Source: Corticium candelabrum
Taxonomy: Eukaryota; Porifera; Homoscleromorpha; Homosclerophorida; Plakinidae
Direction of reading: 5' to 3'
DNA: 64,000 nt
NCBI RefSeq assembly: GCF_963422355.1
Contig: NC_085098.1
Location: 2,203,132-2,267,131, forward strand
The stretch's first letter is position 1; every line of letters starts with the position of its first letter. Positions 1-30,700 of the stretch are shown here, piece after piece. The notes beneath the pieces were generated by a model, which was not told the DNA's origin, ran no database searches, and was given only the letters and a program-made list of their open reading frames with translations. Position numbers and translations under genes: made by a program.

Positions 1-134
1 ACTTAAATGCCTACAGAAGGGTCTACATTAGGACACACAGTATATAATCTAACAAACACCAGTATGTTGTCTTTCAATAAACATAACCAGATCCTGTAGT
101 TCTAACATATTTTGTCTACCGCTTGATACAAGGA

Positions 135-17633
<17,499 letters not shown>

Positions 17634-17923
17634 GTAGCCTACAGTGTATTGATGAATTAATTAACGCGTACGTCTTGTGTTTGGAGTCATGTTATACATT
17701 TGTTAACCCTTCATTTTCCTCACTCATCTCATTTCCTGTACTTATATCCACCATGTCACTCAGCAACATCAACAACTACAAGACTTAAAACGCAATTGTT
17801 CAACCGTGACTAGGATCTATTAATTAATTAAACAGAATTACACTAAAGAGACGTTTGGACCTCATGGCCAGTTTATACTCCTGAAGTTGGACGATAAATC
17901 CCTTTCACCAGTCACCTACTCGG

Positions 17924-18171
17924 GTTGAAGTTCTTATCCAAGAACTTGGGTGTAGGACCTGTCCAACATCTAGACAAGAATTTCCAAGACATGTTATAAT
18001 TTCATATGGATATCAACTAATTAACATTTAAGGACTTGATAATTTTATACGGCCATCAACTTCTCAGTTGATATTTGTATGAATTATCAAGTCTTGGAAA
18101 TTCTTGTCGAGATCTTGGGCAGGTTCTTGCAAAAACTTGCCAAGGCCAAGTTCTTAGCTAAGAACTTCAAC
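17924..18171. mobile_element. Hairpin (foldback) MITE, 248 bp, TCGG duplication
   Basis: GTTGAAGTTCTTATCCAAGA at the left and the reverse complement of the right end (GTTGAAGTTCTTAGCTAAGA) start inverted arms of about 85-90 bp that run through 'gacaagaatttccaaga' on both sides; only a short spacer separates them. TCGG occurs directly outside both ends, compatible with a 4-bp target duplication. No coding capacity. Confidence 0.78.
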
Positions 18172-18777
18172 TCGGGTAAAAATGCACAGATAGTTTGTCC
18201 CTTTGACTTATTGACAGTGTACTGTGGAAGTTGTTGCAAATATTTGAAACCTTGCCTGTCTGGTTTTGTTTATCTATTTTATCCAACAATTTGAAGACGA
18301 TCACTGTGAGGCTAAGATAATGAAGAGACAATTTCCAAATGCAGGTAACTACCATTGGAGCACCCGGTACACCTGTGACAGCTGTGTTGTGTCAGCATGT
18401 AGATCACGTATTGGTCTATTTCAACACAGACAAATCCATGAGATTTGTTGAAATTGACAACTCAGTCGATTTCAACAAATCTAGTGTTTTAGCGAAATAA
18501 TACTCAACCAGTTGACTGGGATCGCGTTAGTACTACAGTGTGGACATTTAATTTAGTTTTTAGTCATTTATTTCACTCACTGTGTACCTCTTGTGCATCT
18601 ATGTTGTAGATACACTCTGGGGATTGACAAATAAGTCAATTTTGTAGATAATTATATAAATTGAACAACGACTGAACATAAACAAGAGCTATCAGTTTCA
18701 AACATAGTAGGTGCTAGGGAGAGATCAACTAAGTACAATTGTTAAGTATGCAGTTGGAAGACAGTAGATGGTGTCGG

Positions 18778-19405
18778 TTTTTTCTACTGTCACCCCAGAA
18801 TTGTGTCCAGAGAGCTTGCCATTGACAGTGCACAACAGCACACTTGTCCAGACTAAACTTCATCTGGATGTCGTCAGAGAATTAAGGTACGGACCATGTG
18901 CAACAACCCTTTCAGCTGATCAGGATTTCTGCCATACAGCTTCAAATCATCCATGAGCAGATGAATGACAATTAGGCTGATGTTTGCCATACATGCAGTC
19001 GATCTCACTATGCCCAGTGCTCATCCAATAGCCGTAAACAGTTCTGTGTAACTCGATCCGTGCTGAGAGGATTAAGAGCGATACAGAAGAGAAGAGGAGA
19101 TAGTGAATTACCTTGGAAAATACCTTGCTTGATCCACATCAGCCTCATCTTGATGGTACTGTTCCCGTAGGAAAGCACCGTCATGTCTTCCAACTCTTCA
19201 GCACACGTGACAGAAACCTGCACAAGACTGGACTAATCTTATGCAGCTGAAGACATTGAAGTAACCAGCCGTGTGGCACGCTGTCATAGGCTTCCTGGTA
19301 GTCCACCCAAGCCATGCTCAAGCTGCTGTGCCTGGTCTTACAGTGCTCAGTAAGCAGTTTGTTAATCAACGGCTGATATCCTTTGCACCGGAATCCTGCT
19401 GACAA
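18778..19405 (-). pseudogene. Non-LTR retrotransposon (LINE) reverse transcriptase relic
   Basis: Minus-strand fragments in two or three frames carry RT motifs: MAWVDYQEAYDSVPHGW (catalytic Asp block), then KQGIFQGNSLSPLLF, then HLLMDDLKLYG (active-site box with Leu in place of the usual Tyr), then SLDKCAV. Frameshifts near 19200 and 19010 and missing 5' and 3' parts show it is dead. Endonuclease and ORF1 are not seen. The clade cannot be fixed from this fragment. Confidence 0.85.
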
Positions 19406-20088
19406 CCCTCCTACTTCGATGCCATGAGGTTTCCCTGAACCAAATATCCTGCAATCCTCTGTCTGACGACTGAGGTGAGGTGAGGGTGTTGTAGAAGACA
19501 GATAGACGCGTGATAATTATTATTGTTATTATCTGTTGATAAGATCACAAATTCTTCAACAGATGCTACCTCAGGCAAGCATCTTGATCCTGCTCTTTCT
19601 GTCATCACCAGAACTGGGTTGCTCTTGCTACAACTAAAGGTGATTCCAGAAACTTGAGCATACATATAGGTAGGTATATGGATGACGTTTATGAATAGTG
19701 AATTATCGTAGTTGACACTTGCATATATCTCCACACTAGGTCACTGAGATGGCTGGCAACCATTTAACAAACCATCATGTGGTTGTTGGGTTGTTGTGCA
19801 TGGTATTCATACCAATTATTACTTGTCTGTCATGCCAGATATTGCAAAAGTGCAGGATTGAGACACAGCTACTAGTAGATATAGTAGTATGCGTGGTGAT
19901 ACTGTCTATCTGCTTGCGTGAGTTTATCCCTTGCACAGCACAGATCTATATTTAGATGTACTGTACTAAATGTTAGAGACATTAACTTTAGCCGTTTACA
20001 CTACAACAGACTGCAAGACTTGTTATGTACACTTTACTTAGATTTTGTTACTTTATATGTTAGTGTACTGTAGTCTTTCTGCCTGTGC

Positions 20089-20184
<96 letters not shown>

Positions 20185-20991
20185 TATTCTAGACTACCTG
20201 GAAGACCGGCATGGCCAAAGGTTTTCCTAGTAAAATAAAACTGTGACACATGGTATGTTTGACAATAAAACTGCTATTACAGTACTATGCTAAACACCTA
20301 TGTATGCAAGATCCACTACTGCTACTGTACTACTACTGTACACTGGTATCAATAAAAACTTTACTGTGAACGACTGGTATATTTGGAGAACAACTACTAT
20401 ACAGGCAACAATAACAAATAAGATATCATAATGTTTTAAAATTCTATCTATAACAAATCAGACAAGAATTACTACTACTATTGCTACTAGATATAAGTAA
20501 GACGGTTAGTGCCGACCGCTTTCAGCGGTGGCCAAACTAATGTTTGTGTTCAAATTGCGTCCATAGCAGGATGGCCTGTGCCTTCATCCTCGTAGGCACA
20601 TTATGGATGACCTCAGTAACGCAATTCCAATCCTGCAGCGTAACCAGTTGATGGTCACACTATATGGGTTGTCTGTTTTCTCTGCTAGCAGTGACCTAAG
20701 TCACTTAATTAATTAATAAAAGTGTTTGTAAGAGAACTGCACGCACTGACTTCGTCTGTGATATAGACACTGGTGTACTCGTCTGCAGTAAGTTTTAATT
20801 TTGACTTAGGTAATTTATAGGTACAAAAGCAAGAAATCAGTAGTGTGTCATCCCAGCTAATAGTAGAAGGCATCTCAGTGTTCAACTTAATATGAAAATA
20901 TACATTATCAATATCAAAATGTATGTTAATACAAACCTTTACAAACAAATAGTAACATGGTTAGCATTATTACTCCCACGAAGTCTGCAGA
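19406..20991. other. Intergenic region between the LINE relic and the VSP gene
   Basis: Holds the TG array at 20092-20182, and presumably the 3' UTR of the phosphatase gene just below 20992. Otherwise AT-rich sequence with no coding similarity seen on either strand. Confidence 0.5.
20092..20182. repeat. (TG)n microsatellite
   Basis: TG array of about 91 bp in intergenic DNA. Confidence 0.97.
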
Positions 20992-21754
20992 CTAATACAC
21001 ATCAGTAAACAAGACGGTGACAGCAAAATTTTCTCTGAAGACATGATGTGTTTTGCTTTTGTGGGGGTTATCCAGATGACAGCGCTTCAGGTGGAGTCTG
21101 CCCAAAAAATAAATGCTATTTTTGTCACGAATTTTTTCTCAAAAGTCTCACCTGTTGTCTTCAATAAATCCTGTATGAAAATGAAAGAAAAATAGACAAT
21201 CACCATAAAGTTTCTTCAATTTCACCTTCTAAGCACAATGTTTCTCAGTCAGCCAATGTGAGTATATGAATGATGAACTAATTTGACTCAACCGAAGAAC
21301 AGTGAACTTTTATAGCTACATCTCCTGCAAACCTAGGACAGATTGTACCTATCAGCTCCACACTGAGGCGATTGTTTTCGATGCTATACTGGCTCTATAG
21401 TAAAACATCATACTCTAACAATACTAAAATCAAACCAAAACCATATCACATTACTTGAGTGTTTGAACCAGGACAGAGTGGCAATTCAAACACTAGTAGC
21501 TTGTCACACAGAAGATGCAAAGTCAAATCATATCCATTGCCCTTGCCTATACCTACAATTACAGCCAATTTAGAAGGTGCCTAATGAATACCAACGCAAA
21601 TGGATCACCCTTTGTTCCATCAATTTGTATAGACTTGATTCTCTTTGGCACTCGCTCTGGAAGCAGACCGCCTCTCTGGAGAATCAGTTCATAGTAACCA
21701 ACGTATCGACTCTAATAGAACACTTGTCAATAAATTTACTACAATAATTTGCAC

Positions 21755-21836
<82 letters not shown>

Positions 21837-22929
21837 CACGTGAACTGAAATACAAACCACTACTGTATACAACTACAAGGAAATTTGACCTGACTAGGTG
21901 TTTCGACACCTTGAAACTTTGATCCTTCAGATAAGTCTGTACGTCTTGAGCCAAAGTACTTCAAACTGTCCTAGAAGCAACACACAATACTAAAGAACAG
22001 CTACATAAAACAAACAAGACAATAAACTTTACCTTTGCTTCATCAAATAGACCAGCACAAACAAGCCATGCAGAAATCATTAAACCTGTCCGACCTCATA
22101 ATGCAATACGAAGTTACACATTGAAGAGTTAACAAAACCAAGACGACTCACCTTTGCCACCTTTGCAATGAACTGCAATGACATTTTCTGGATTAGCTTC
22201 CATCCACTCTTTCACATCATCACAGAAGCTTACAATATCCCTAAATAGTCAACTGCTTTCACAACAAATTAGTCTCATTGACGAAATGAGTTGAGAACGT
22301 ACATGAGAGGTGGTACAGTGTGGTCATCAATTCTAATTCTTAGCACTCGACCATGAAAATAAGATGTATCATAACATTTTTCACTGCACAAGTTGTAAAC
22401 TTTGTAGCTATCAAAATGTCTAGTGTCTAACAGTCGAGCTACTTCCTGTTAAAACAAACACATTTTCATATTATACTCTACAGTAGACAACCACTCAGAG
22501 TCTTAGAGGGACACAGTCCAGACTACATGGCATGATCTGACACATGATCTGACACTCAGATGCACATGTCATTCATTTCAAACCATTTAACAACCACAAT
22601 TCACCATTTTAGTGTCCAACCTACCAACTCACCATTACGTGAAAGTAGCATGTGCAGAGTAGGGTTGTGGGTAATGTTCTGTTTATACTAACTGGATATC
22701 TCAACTATAAAGCCATGGTTGCTTACTTATCTATGCCTGCATGTGTTCCAAAAGCAACCTCAACATTGTCCCTCTAGTATACAAATCAGTAGACCTCCTT
22801 TTACCTTGATGGGATTTCGATATAGGCCTTGTTTGCCAGATGAAGGAAAAGACATTGCAATCACTCTCTCTGCAAAACATACTATTCAAACAGTAATCTT
22901 TTGAAAGAGGTGGTGTTTCACAGAAAGTG

Positions 22930-22976
<47 letters not shown>

Positions 22977-23692
22977 TTACTTGCATTATATTTTACAGTT
23001 GCAAAAACAATGTCAGTAAGGTTTAATGAAATTATCAATTTACAACCATTGCAATAGATAACACAGCAAACATTACAAGACTTTGGCTGGGCAATGTTTC
23101 AAGTCACAATCAGCAACACAGTTAGAAAATACTTGTCAATACATATGAATATCAATATTCTAATCAATATATCCTGGGCATCATCAGTCACCAAATGACA
23201 TCAAAATTTGACAGATATTGTATATCATTTTGTCACAAAATACACAAACAAATACAACCTCAATCATACATTTAGCATCCACAAAAGATATATACTTTAG
23301 CTCCTAAAGCTCAACTGGCAATGTAACTTGCTTGTGATTTTGTCAACTAATCTGGTGTCAAACCTTAAGAGCCATATAAAACACTATGTGCTTTGATAAT
23401 AATATATTCTTAGCATGCTGAGATACGACACCACATCTCTCTTTACTTGTGACATATGTTAGATCAAGATCAAATCCATCCTCTTGGAAGCGACGTTTAT
23501 TTTGAGACACCTAGTAAAGTTTTCCTTAATACTGCAACCACCAACGCAAGGATATCCTCAACTAACCATATGTCTTGAAGCCTGAGTGACCAGTTTGTGT
23601 TCAAAGAGAAAGCGAAACCACAACAGGAAGCGAATGCATCTTGCAAGGATGACCAGCCTTCACAACAACAGCTTTCAAGAACTATCTAGACT

Positions 23693-23788
<96 letters not shown>

Positions 23789-24615
23789 CACGCTTGCTAG
23801 TAGAGTATCTACTTACTTTAAATAGCTATGTTGTCGCAGCTCTATTACATAAACAACTGTGAGGATAGCAGATATAACAATGACCGCAAGATCCAACACT
23901 TCGTACCACTTCGTGAAAAACTCTTTACTAAAACATCAAACAATACATAACTAAACTATACAATAAAAACGTTGACATTAGACTACCCTCTGCCAAATAT
24001 CCTCAAGGAAACTTCCACAGCAAAGTAGGCAACAAACACAACTGATACAACAACATATGGCTATCCAATACAACCATTAATTAATATCAAGGAATTTGGT
24101 GTTCAGTAAAAGCGAACCGTTTTATCGTCGTTGCCTGTTGCAAGTCCAACAATCGTCAACACAACATCAGCAATAAGCACCAAAATTGTCAAAACTCTGA
24201 AAATTAAAACGTCGGAAACAAAGCTCATGTGTTATTGTATGATGTGCCATTAAGACCTCACTGGAAGCGACTCGACGAACTTCCGCAGTCTTTTCTGAAT
24301 TTTGTTGCCTCGCACACTAACATGTAGACATGTTGAAATTAATTAATTAACTTAGAATCATAAAGTTCAATTCTAATATCTTGAATCTCAATCTCCTTAC
24401 TTTGCGGAGGTAGTAGAACTACTGTGTTTTGTTAATTTAGCGTCGTTAATGAGCATCACTGAGTTTGTGTCAACGTCTGCATTAACACTCGGAGAGGCAC
24501 CTAGTGCCATCACAGTTGATCCGTAGTCTGAGTTAGACGATGATCCAGTGTATCCAGTGTTCTTGTCAGTATATCCGACATACGGTGTTCCAGTAACGTT
24601 AGGAGGATAATCCAT
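20992..24615 (-). CDS. TPTE: Voltage-sensing phosphoinositide phosphatase (TPTE/Ci-VSP family), 17 coding exons
   Basis: Exons: 24401-24615, 24257-24316, 24118-24196, 23987-24060, 23817-23927, 23567-23657, 23447-23510, 22805-22869, 22303-22445, 22152-22240, 22033-22094, 21890-21970, 21592-21711, 21455-21541, 21293-21394, 21152-21228, 20992-21097. All phases agree; about 541 aa (Ciona VSP is 576). After a low-complexity N-terminus (aa 1-72) come S1 (about 93-111), S2 (121-137), S3 (152-170) and S4 (181-200, Arg186, Arg189, Arg195). The linker [18 protein letters not shown] is next, then the PTEN-like phosphatase with HCKGGKGRTG (Cys326, Arg332), and a C2 domain ([15 protein letters not shown]) to the end. 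Family role: membrane-potential-gated dephosphorylation of PIP3/PI(4,5)P2 at the plasma membrane. S4 has Leu192 at one usual Arg position. Symbol given as family name only. Confidence 0.94.
21757..21835. repeat. (CA)n microsatellite in VSP intron
   Basis: CA array of about 79 bp between the exons 21592-21711 and 21890-21970. Confidence 0.96.
22934..22974. repeat. (TA)n microsatellite in VSP intron
   Basis: About 41 bp of alternating TA in the intron upstream of exon 22805-22869. Confidence 0.95.
23694..23784. repeat. (TG)n microsatellite in VSP intron
   Basis: TG array of about 91 bp within the 159-bp intron that separates the S3 exon (23817-23927) from the S4 exon (23567-23657); it makes up most of that intron and lies about 36 bp from the S4 exon. 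Confidence 0.97.
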
Positions 24616-24732
24616 ACTGATGCAAGCTAGATACAAGCAGTCGCTTGTCAACTCCTATCGGATATCCGGGCAACTCAAATCACGTGTTAAAAGGTTAGGC
24701 TGCTATTGGTGGTCTGGTAACTTGTTTGTCTC
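24616..24732. promoter_or_regulatory. Compact divergent promoter between VSP and PGM2
   Basis: Only 117 bp separate the two start codons, which face away from each other. The gap contains CACGTG (24681-24686, an E-box) and ATTGG (24705-24709, inverse CCAAT box). No TATA box is visible. Both transcripts must start within or overlapping this interval unless 5' UTR introns exist. Bidirectionality is inferred from layout. Confidence 0.65.
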
Positions 24733-27700
24733 ATGTCGGTTGTCTACAACCTGGGGATGGAGATAAATGATATAGATGCAGAATTAAGTGATAAAATCAG
24801 GGAATGGCTGAAATGGGATGAAGTAAGAACAATTGGGCTTCTGTGATCGAAATGAAGTTTACCTACTAATTGTTGTAGAACAAAATAACAAAGGAGGCTA
24901 TAGAGTGTCTAGTCAAATCAAGAGATCTGCAAGCGTTGAGAGAATGTCTTCTTACTCGTATGTCGTTTGGAACTGCAGGTAAGCTACCCACGTGCATGCC
25001 ATGCAGTCAGTCTTTCTTGTGACACTGCAAATAGCACTAATTACAGTAGTACTTTACTCTTAAATAATTTTTAGATGTTGGGTGTTGAATAGAGTGGTTG
25101 CTTACACGTACGTCTACGTTGTACTTGTACTATTGTGTACATTTTAGTGTGTCACGTGCCGTGTTGAACAATTTTGAAGATCTTGTTGATAGTTCTTGCT
25201 ATTTCTAACTGTAATATTTGGCAGGACTAAGAGCTCCGATGGGACCAGGATACTCAAAGATGAACGACCTCACAGTAATACAGACAACTCAGGTGACTTT
25301 ACTTGAGCAAAGATAATTGCAAAGATAATTATCATAATTTAATTAAAGGATCTATTTAAGGCGCTCTTTTAAAGTCCTTCCAACAGTATTGGGAAACAGA
25401 CACTGTTTTGCAGCAATACTACATGAGCTTCAGTGTGTGATGCTAGACTCTAACTAGTTAGGTACCTTAAATAGTTACCATTGCTAAAAGGTAGGGTCCC
25501 GTATCTAATATGGGATGTTCTCAAATATCGGGCTCTGGCACAAAACTTCAAAGCAAGGTACCTCTTCATTTTTATATGAAAGTAAAGTCTGATCATTCAT
25601 AAATCATTTTCGTTAGATTCAAGCTAATTGGTTTAATTTTCTTACCATCACAAGCTTTTTCTGATTATTGATGTGGGACATGACCATCTAATATGGGACA
25701 GTGGCTAGTTCTCGCTGAACAAAGTGTCTTAATCATAGATTGGGTATTCAGTTAAGAGGAGCATGTCTCTTCTAAAACTGTTGGAGCCAAGTTTGTAAAT
25801 GTCGCTTCCCAGGAAGAGACCTCCTTGAAAACTACAGATTCTGTGCTGTTAGTGAAACCTGCATGTTTACAGCAGCCAACACAACCATGAGAGCGTCGAT
25901 GTTGATAGGATTCAATCTTGTGCAGTCACAATCAACATCTGGCGTACGCATAGCATTGTGCGCTGTACTCTCGTTTCACAACGGAAGCTGGATGCATATG
26001 TTCTTGATGCGGTTTGACGTCCAAAGCAACAGCAGACAGTCCAGAGTGATAGATATCTGTAAGGGCTTGGAGCTGACATCATCAAAACAAGATGATGTGT
26101 GCATACCAATTTGGTTGTTGGTAAAACATTTTTAGGAAACCAAATCTCTGCATCATTGAAGCACTCAGTCTCACTTGCTACAAACATGACGAGCATATAA
26201 GTGTTTGTAAACTGTACTTACACACTATCTGTGTGTCGATCCCTAAAAGTTTGACTGCTTTCTTATCTTTGCTTTATTTTTTGTTGATACTAATTTTAAA
26301 CGTAATAGTAATTTAAATAATGACTTCATCTCTCTACGCCTTGAGAAAATTCTGGCGACAACCCTAAGTTGTGATGGAATACTCCAACCTTACTGGAAAT
26401 TGACGTCTTTCCAAAAAATGTGAGATTACTTGACAGATCAGGGAAAAACACTGTTGCAGTGTTAATGATGTTGCCAGAAACTATACCAATTTGTTGGAAT
26501 GTCAACTGAGCCCAGTACAGCATCCTGGCACATGCTAGCAGATACCTGGTTGCCCGTTAGCTTTAGCATCCATTTAGAGAATTCTTGTTGATCTTGCTTA
26601 ATTAATTAACACGCATGTTCTGTGTCAATCTCACTATTGTCAATAGTGGCCAGGTACCAGGAGCCTGAATAGGCTGGGCACTGTATGACATCCTCGCAGT
26701 AAATTAGCTGCAATGCCTGTCCAGGCTGTCGATGAGAAACTAACATATTTAAAGTTACTGATCTAAACGGGACTGTAGAAACTAACAACGCACGTGGAAG
26801 TGGCATCGGTGTGTACACGCATCTGTTGCCACCGTAGCATGTCGATTCGTCTTACACTTTATCTAGCCATAGTTTTGCCTCTATAGCTAGCATTCTCATC
26901 TCTTCCCACATTTATATGCCTCTGTGCATGCTGTGTAGTCGATGCTACTGCAACAGACCGTGAGCTGCAGGCCCGGTGAACCGGCTTACTTCTACTGCAG
27001 CGGGCGCATCTTACACTGTACCAGTTGTGAGACTTAGAGAATGGTGTACTTGGTTAATTGAATTAAACAATCTCCCGTGCATCTCATTTCAGGCCACTGA
27101 AGTCTCATTTCAGGCCGTCGGAAGCAGTTTAGGCAAAATCCAACTCGACCGTTCATCTTGAATGGTTGATCTTGACCTGCCTGCCGTGTTTCGCAATGAT
27201 CCGAGACCGGTGTCGTGTTGGTCGGCGTGTTACAGACATGTGGACAGACGGAAGTGGGTGATCGTGTATAGGATTCTGTAAAGTTATGGCAAGTGAATGA
27301 ATTGTTGGATCAATCGACTAGACCTCGTGTGATTGGATGGATTATGATTGTGCTTGAGCAGTGCAATTCTGTTCAAGTTTTGGTTTTTTAACAGTATCAA
27401 TTAATCTATGTGTTAACTGCTGGAGTTTAGAGACTGCCTGATCATGATCAAGGTAAACAATCAAGGAACAACGACAGTAGGGAGAGAAACGAGTTACTAA
27501 ATAGAGATTCTTGTATGTTTTTATGTGTAATAAATTATCATGTGCGTAATGTATATGTAAATGAAAGCATCTGAAACCTTTTACTCTATGTTGCCATATG
27601 ATAATTGATGGAGGTTTGATAAGATGTGAATTTTATCTGGTGGATGTCTAAATGGGTGAACATTGTATTGTGATTATAACATTGCTGTATAAGCTTGGAT

Positions 27701-30700
27701 GCTTTAATAATAAAGTGTTTTTGTGTTGTGTGTGACAGGGTCTGTGTCGCTATCTAGAAAGCTCTTTTGATGTTATTCAAGATCGAGGGGTCATCATTGG
27801 ACATGATGCACGTCACAATAGTCGAAGGTCGTTTGCTAACGCCATTTGCTAACGCCATTTACATTGTCAGTAGTATCTCTATATTTTATTTCTTGTTAGG
27901 TTTGCTGCTTTGGCTGCTGCTGTGTTCATAAGTCAGGGTGTTCGTGTGTATCTTTTTAGAGATATTGTTCCAACTCCTTATGTTGTAAGTTTCTTATCAC
28001 AGCAACGTAGTAAATTGCAGTGAAGGGTGTGTTTGTCGGGCACGTGTTGAGTATGCACACTTTTGGCAAATGGCTACTTTTTTGGCAACACATCAATACT
28101 GTGTTGATATTTTTGTTCAAAATCATTGATGTGATATGTATGATGAAGCAGCAAAACTCAATTAGCAGCATAACTGACTGTTTTGATCTACGTTAGGACT
28201 GCAGAAAACTCATTGTACTGACTTTTAGTTTATCAGAATGCCAAAGTAAACTCCAGGAGTGTGCAATGACTGTTGGTTGGGTGAGAAATCTGAACGCGTA
28301 TCAATTGATGTAACTCCCACAACAGTGTCTCGTTGGAAAGTTTCAAAGCTGAATGTGAAAATCCTAATGTCTTTGTAGACATAAATAACCTGGAACCAAA
28401 GTTGTATTTTAGTAGTAGTTTGCAACAATTTTGATGTCTAATGTGTCTGCCAACCTCACTGCTTTAGATAGCATTTTCAATAGAATAACAGTGTTATGTT
28501 TTAGCCATTTGCAGTTTTGTATTATGGAGCTGTTTGTGGCATCATGGTGACAGCATCTCACAATCCTAAAGAGGACAATGGCTACAAGGTAAGAAGAACA
28601 GTTAGTAGTCTTGTGTATTAATTAAATAGTAGAATTTTGCTCAAAATTGAATTTAAATAGCGTCTTTGCATAGTAAACAGGTACGCTAGCCTACATGGTG
28701 TGCTGTTCAGGACAAATGTGCATGATCAATTGGCTAATTAAATGATTATGCACAATCAATGTGCAGATCACACATTGTAACTTGGCTGTGTGCATTGTAT
28801 TAATCAGTTGATCACCTCTATACTGTCAATTGTTTTCTGCATATTAAATGCAACAATTGGCTTAATTAAAGACATCATGCACATTACTATACGATGTGCA
28901 GTTCTTGATGCATGATGTACTACTATTGTAGTATCTTCTTGCCTACAAACCTCTGGACAAGGTACACTGCTGTTTGTGCATTATCCTATTGCACTGTCCG
29001 TTCTGCCTAAGGTTAGACTTCATAAAACTGCAATATCTTCATTGTCTTTTGAGTATTTGGATAGTATTCACGATGGTCTGACTCTTGGTGCACTTCAAAA
29101 TCACCCAGGATTGCCCTTTTTGTTTATTACTACTTAAAGGGTGTCTGTATGTCCTACTAACAAAGGAAAGCAAAGAATATAACTGGACACAAATCACAGA
29201 AAGTTACTGCATACCCGGTGGAGCATGAAACTACAGATTGATTGTTTGTTTCTTTGCATTTTGTCCGCGCAACTGGCACTAACACCACTGCTCATCACTC
29301 ACTTTCATGTCTAACCCAGTGCATGATATAACGGTCGGTCATCGGACTTTTGTCCAACTAAATCATAGTCAAGTCCGACCAAATCATGGTCATGTCAGAC
29401 CATGTACTTACTAAACGGTTGGCGTATTTGTCTTGGCAGCAAGGGTGGCCATTTCAATGTCTAATAGTGCAGATGATTATTATGTGTTTTGTTCAAGTAG
29501 TACGATGCGACTAGTCATGGCTCTCATGTGTGGACATATTCTAAATTTAGTTTAACGCTAGGTAGGTGCAGAAAATATGTAATGGGTTGACAGCACTTCT
29601 GCAAGTTCCTTATTGTGCAAAGTCTGCAAGGCATTTCTAATGTGCAAGTGACACGTCAATGTGTGTATGAGCGCACTAAACCTTAAATAGTTTAAGACTA
29701 ATTAATAATAATATGCTGCTGCCGCTGCCAGCCAAAGTAGGATGTCTGATAACTACACAATTTGCATGTTATAATAAGTGGTTTTATTGAGATGAATGGA
29801 TAGATCTCAATATGGATGTTTGGTCAACCACATGTCATTATATCATCCTGTACTGCTAACCATATGCTATGAAAAGTAGAGTGTGCTGGCTGCACTGGTA
29901 CATGCTAGCTGTAGTGCAGTTCCTGCATTGTGGTACACTGTATGTTGCTCCTACCGCTAGATTGTTACATTATCTTTTTGCTAACTAACTACTTGCAAAC
30001 ATCTCGAGGTCTTTGTGCTCTGTTATTTAATCAGAAGATTGATTGGGTTGTTATAACTGTTAAACATCTGGACACTTGTTGACTGCGTGCATCATGAACT
30101 TACCATTGTGCATCATGTGTCATGCACTAATGAGCCTTAATTAATTCATTAAGACATTGTGCACAATTGATTGCCATAGATGGTCTTAATGCAGGAAACA
30201 TTTGACAGTGCCTGATCAATTGATACACTGCAGGATTGATTTATGATACAGGATCGAATTACTGTACATTATTGATGTACAGTGATTGATACTTGTGATC
30301 TTTTCAACAAATCATGTACAATCCTTTACTTAGCTGATCAATTGTACATTTTGTTGTAAACAGCATGCTGTAAAGTACATTGTACAGTGTAGTATCAGGC
30401 AGTGCTGCATCAGGTGAAATTTTTACTTCACCCTGTACCATAAGTTTAATTTTATGTTTGTTACCATGTTATGTTGCATTCTTAAATGCCTGCAAAATAT
30501 GTTATACATAGAAGACCAGACCAACTAAATCTCGGATATTTGGACATGAAAAGCGGACTGATCAACCGAAATAAGAAAAGTAATGTGCCAAATGACATTT
30601 TGAGCATGACGTGAGATGACAAAATGGACACTAAAACAAATGAAGAAACAGTAAAATGCTAAACCCTCAACTGCTAGCTTTTAGGTAGGGAACATGTAGC

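Noticed and set aside
24616..24651. Extended N-terminus of the voltage-sensing phosphatase
   Set aside because: The longer frame opens with TTG; the first ATG is at 24615 and lies next to the divergent promoter.
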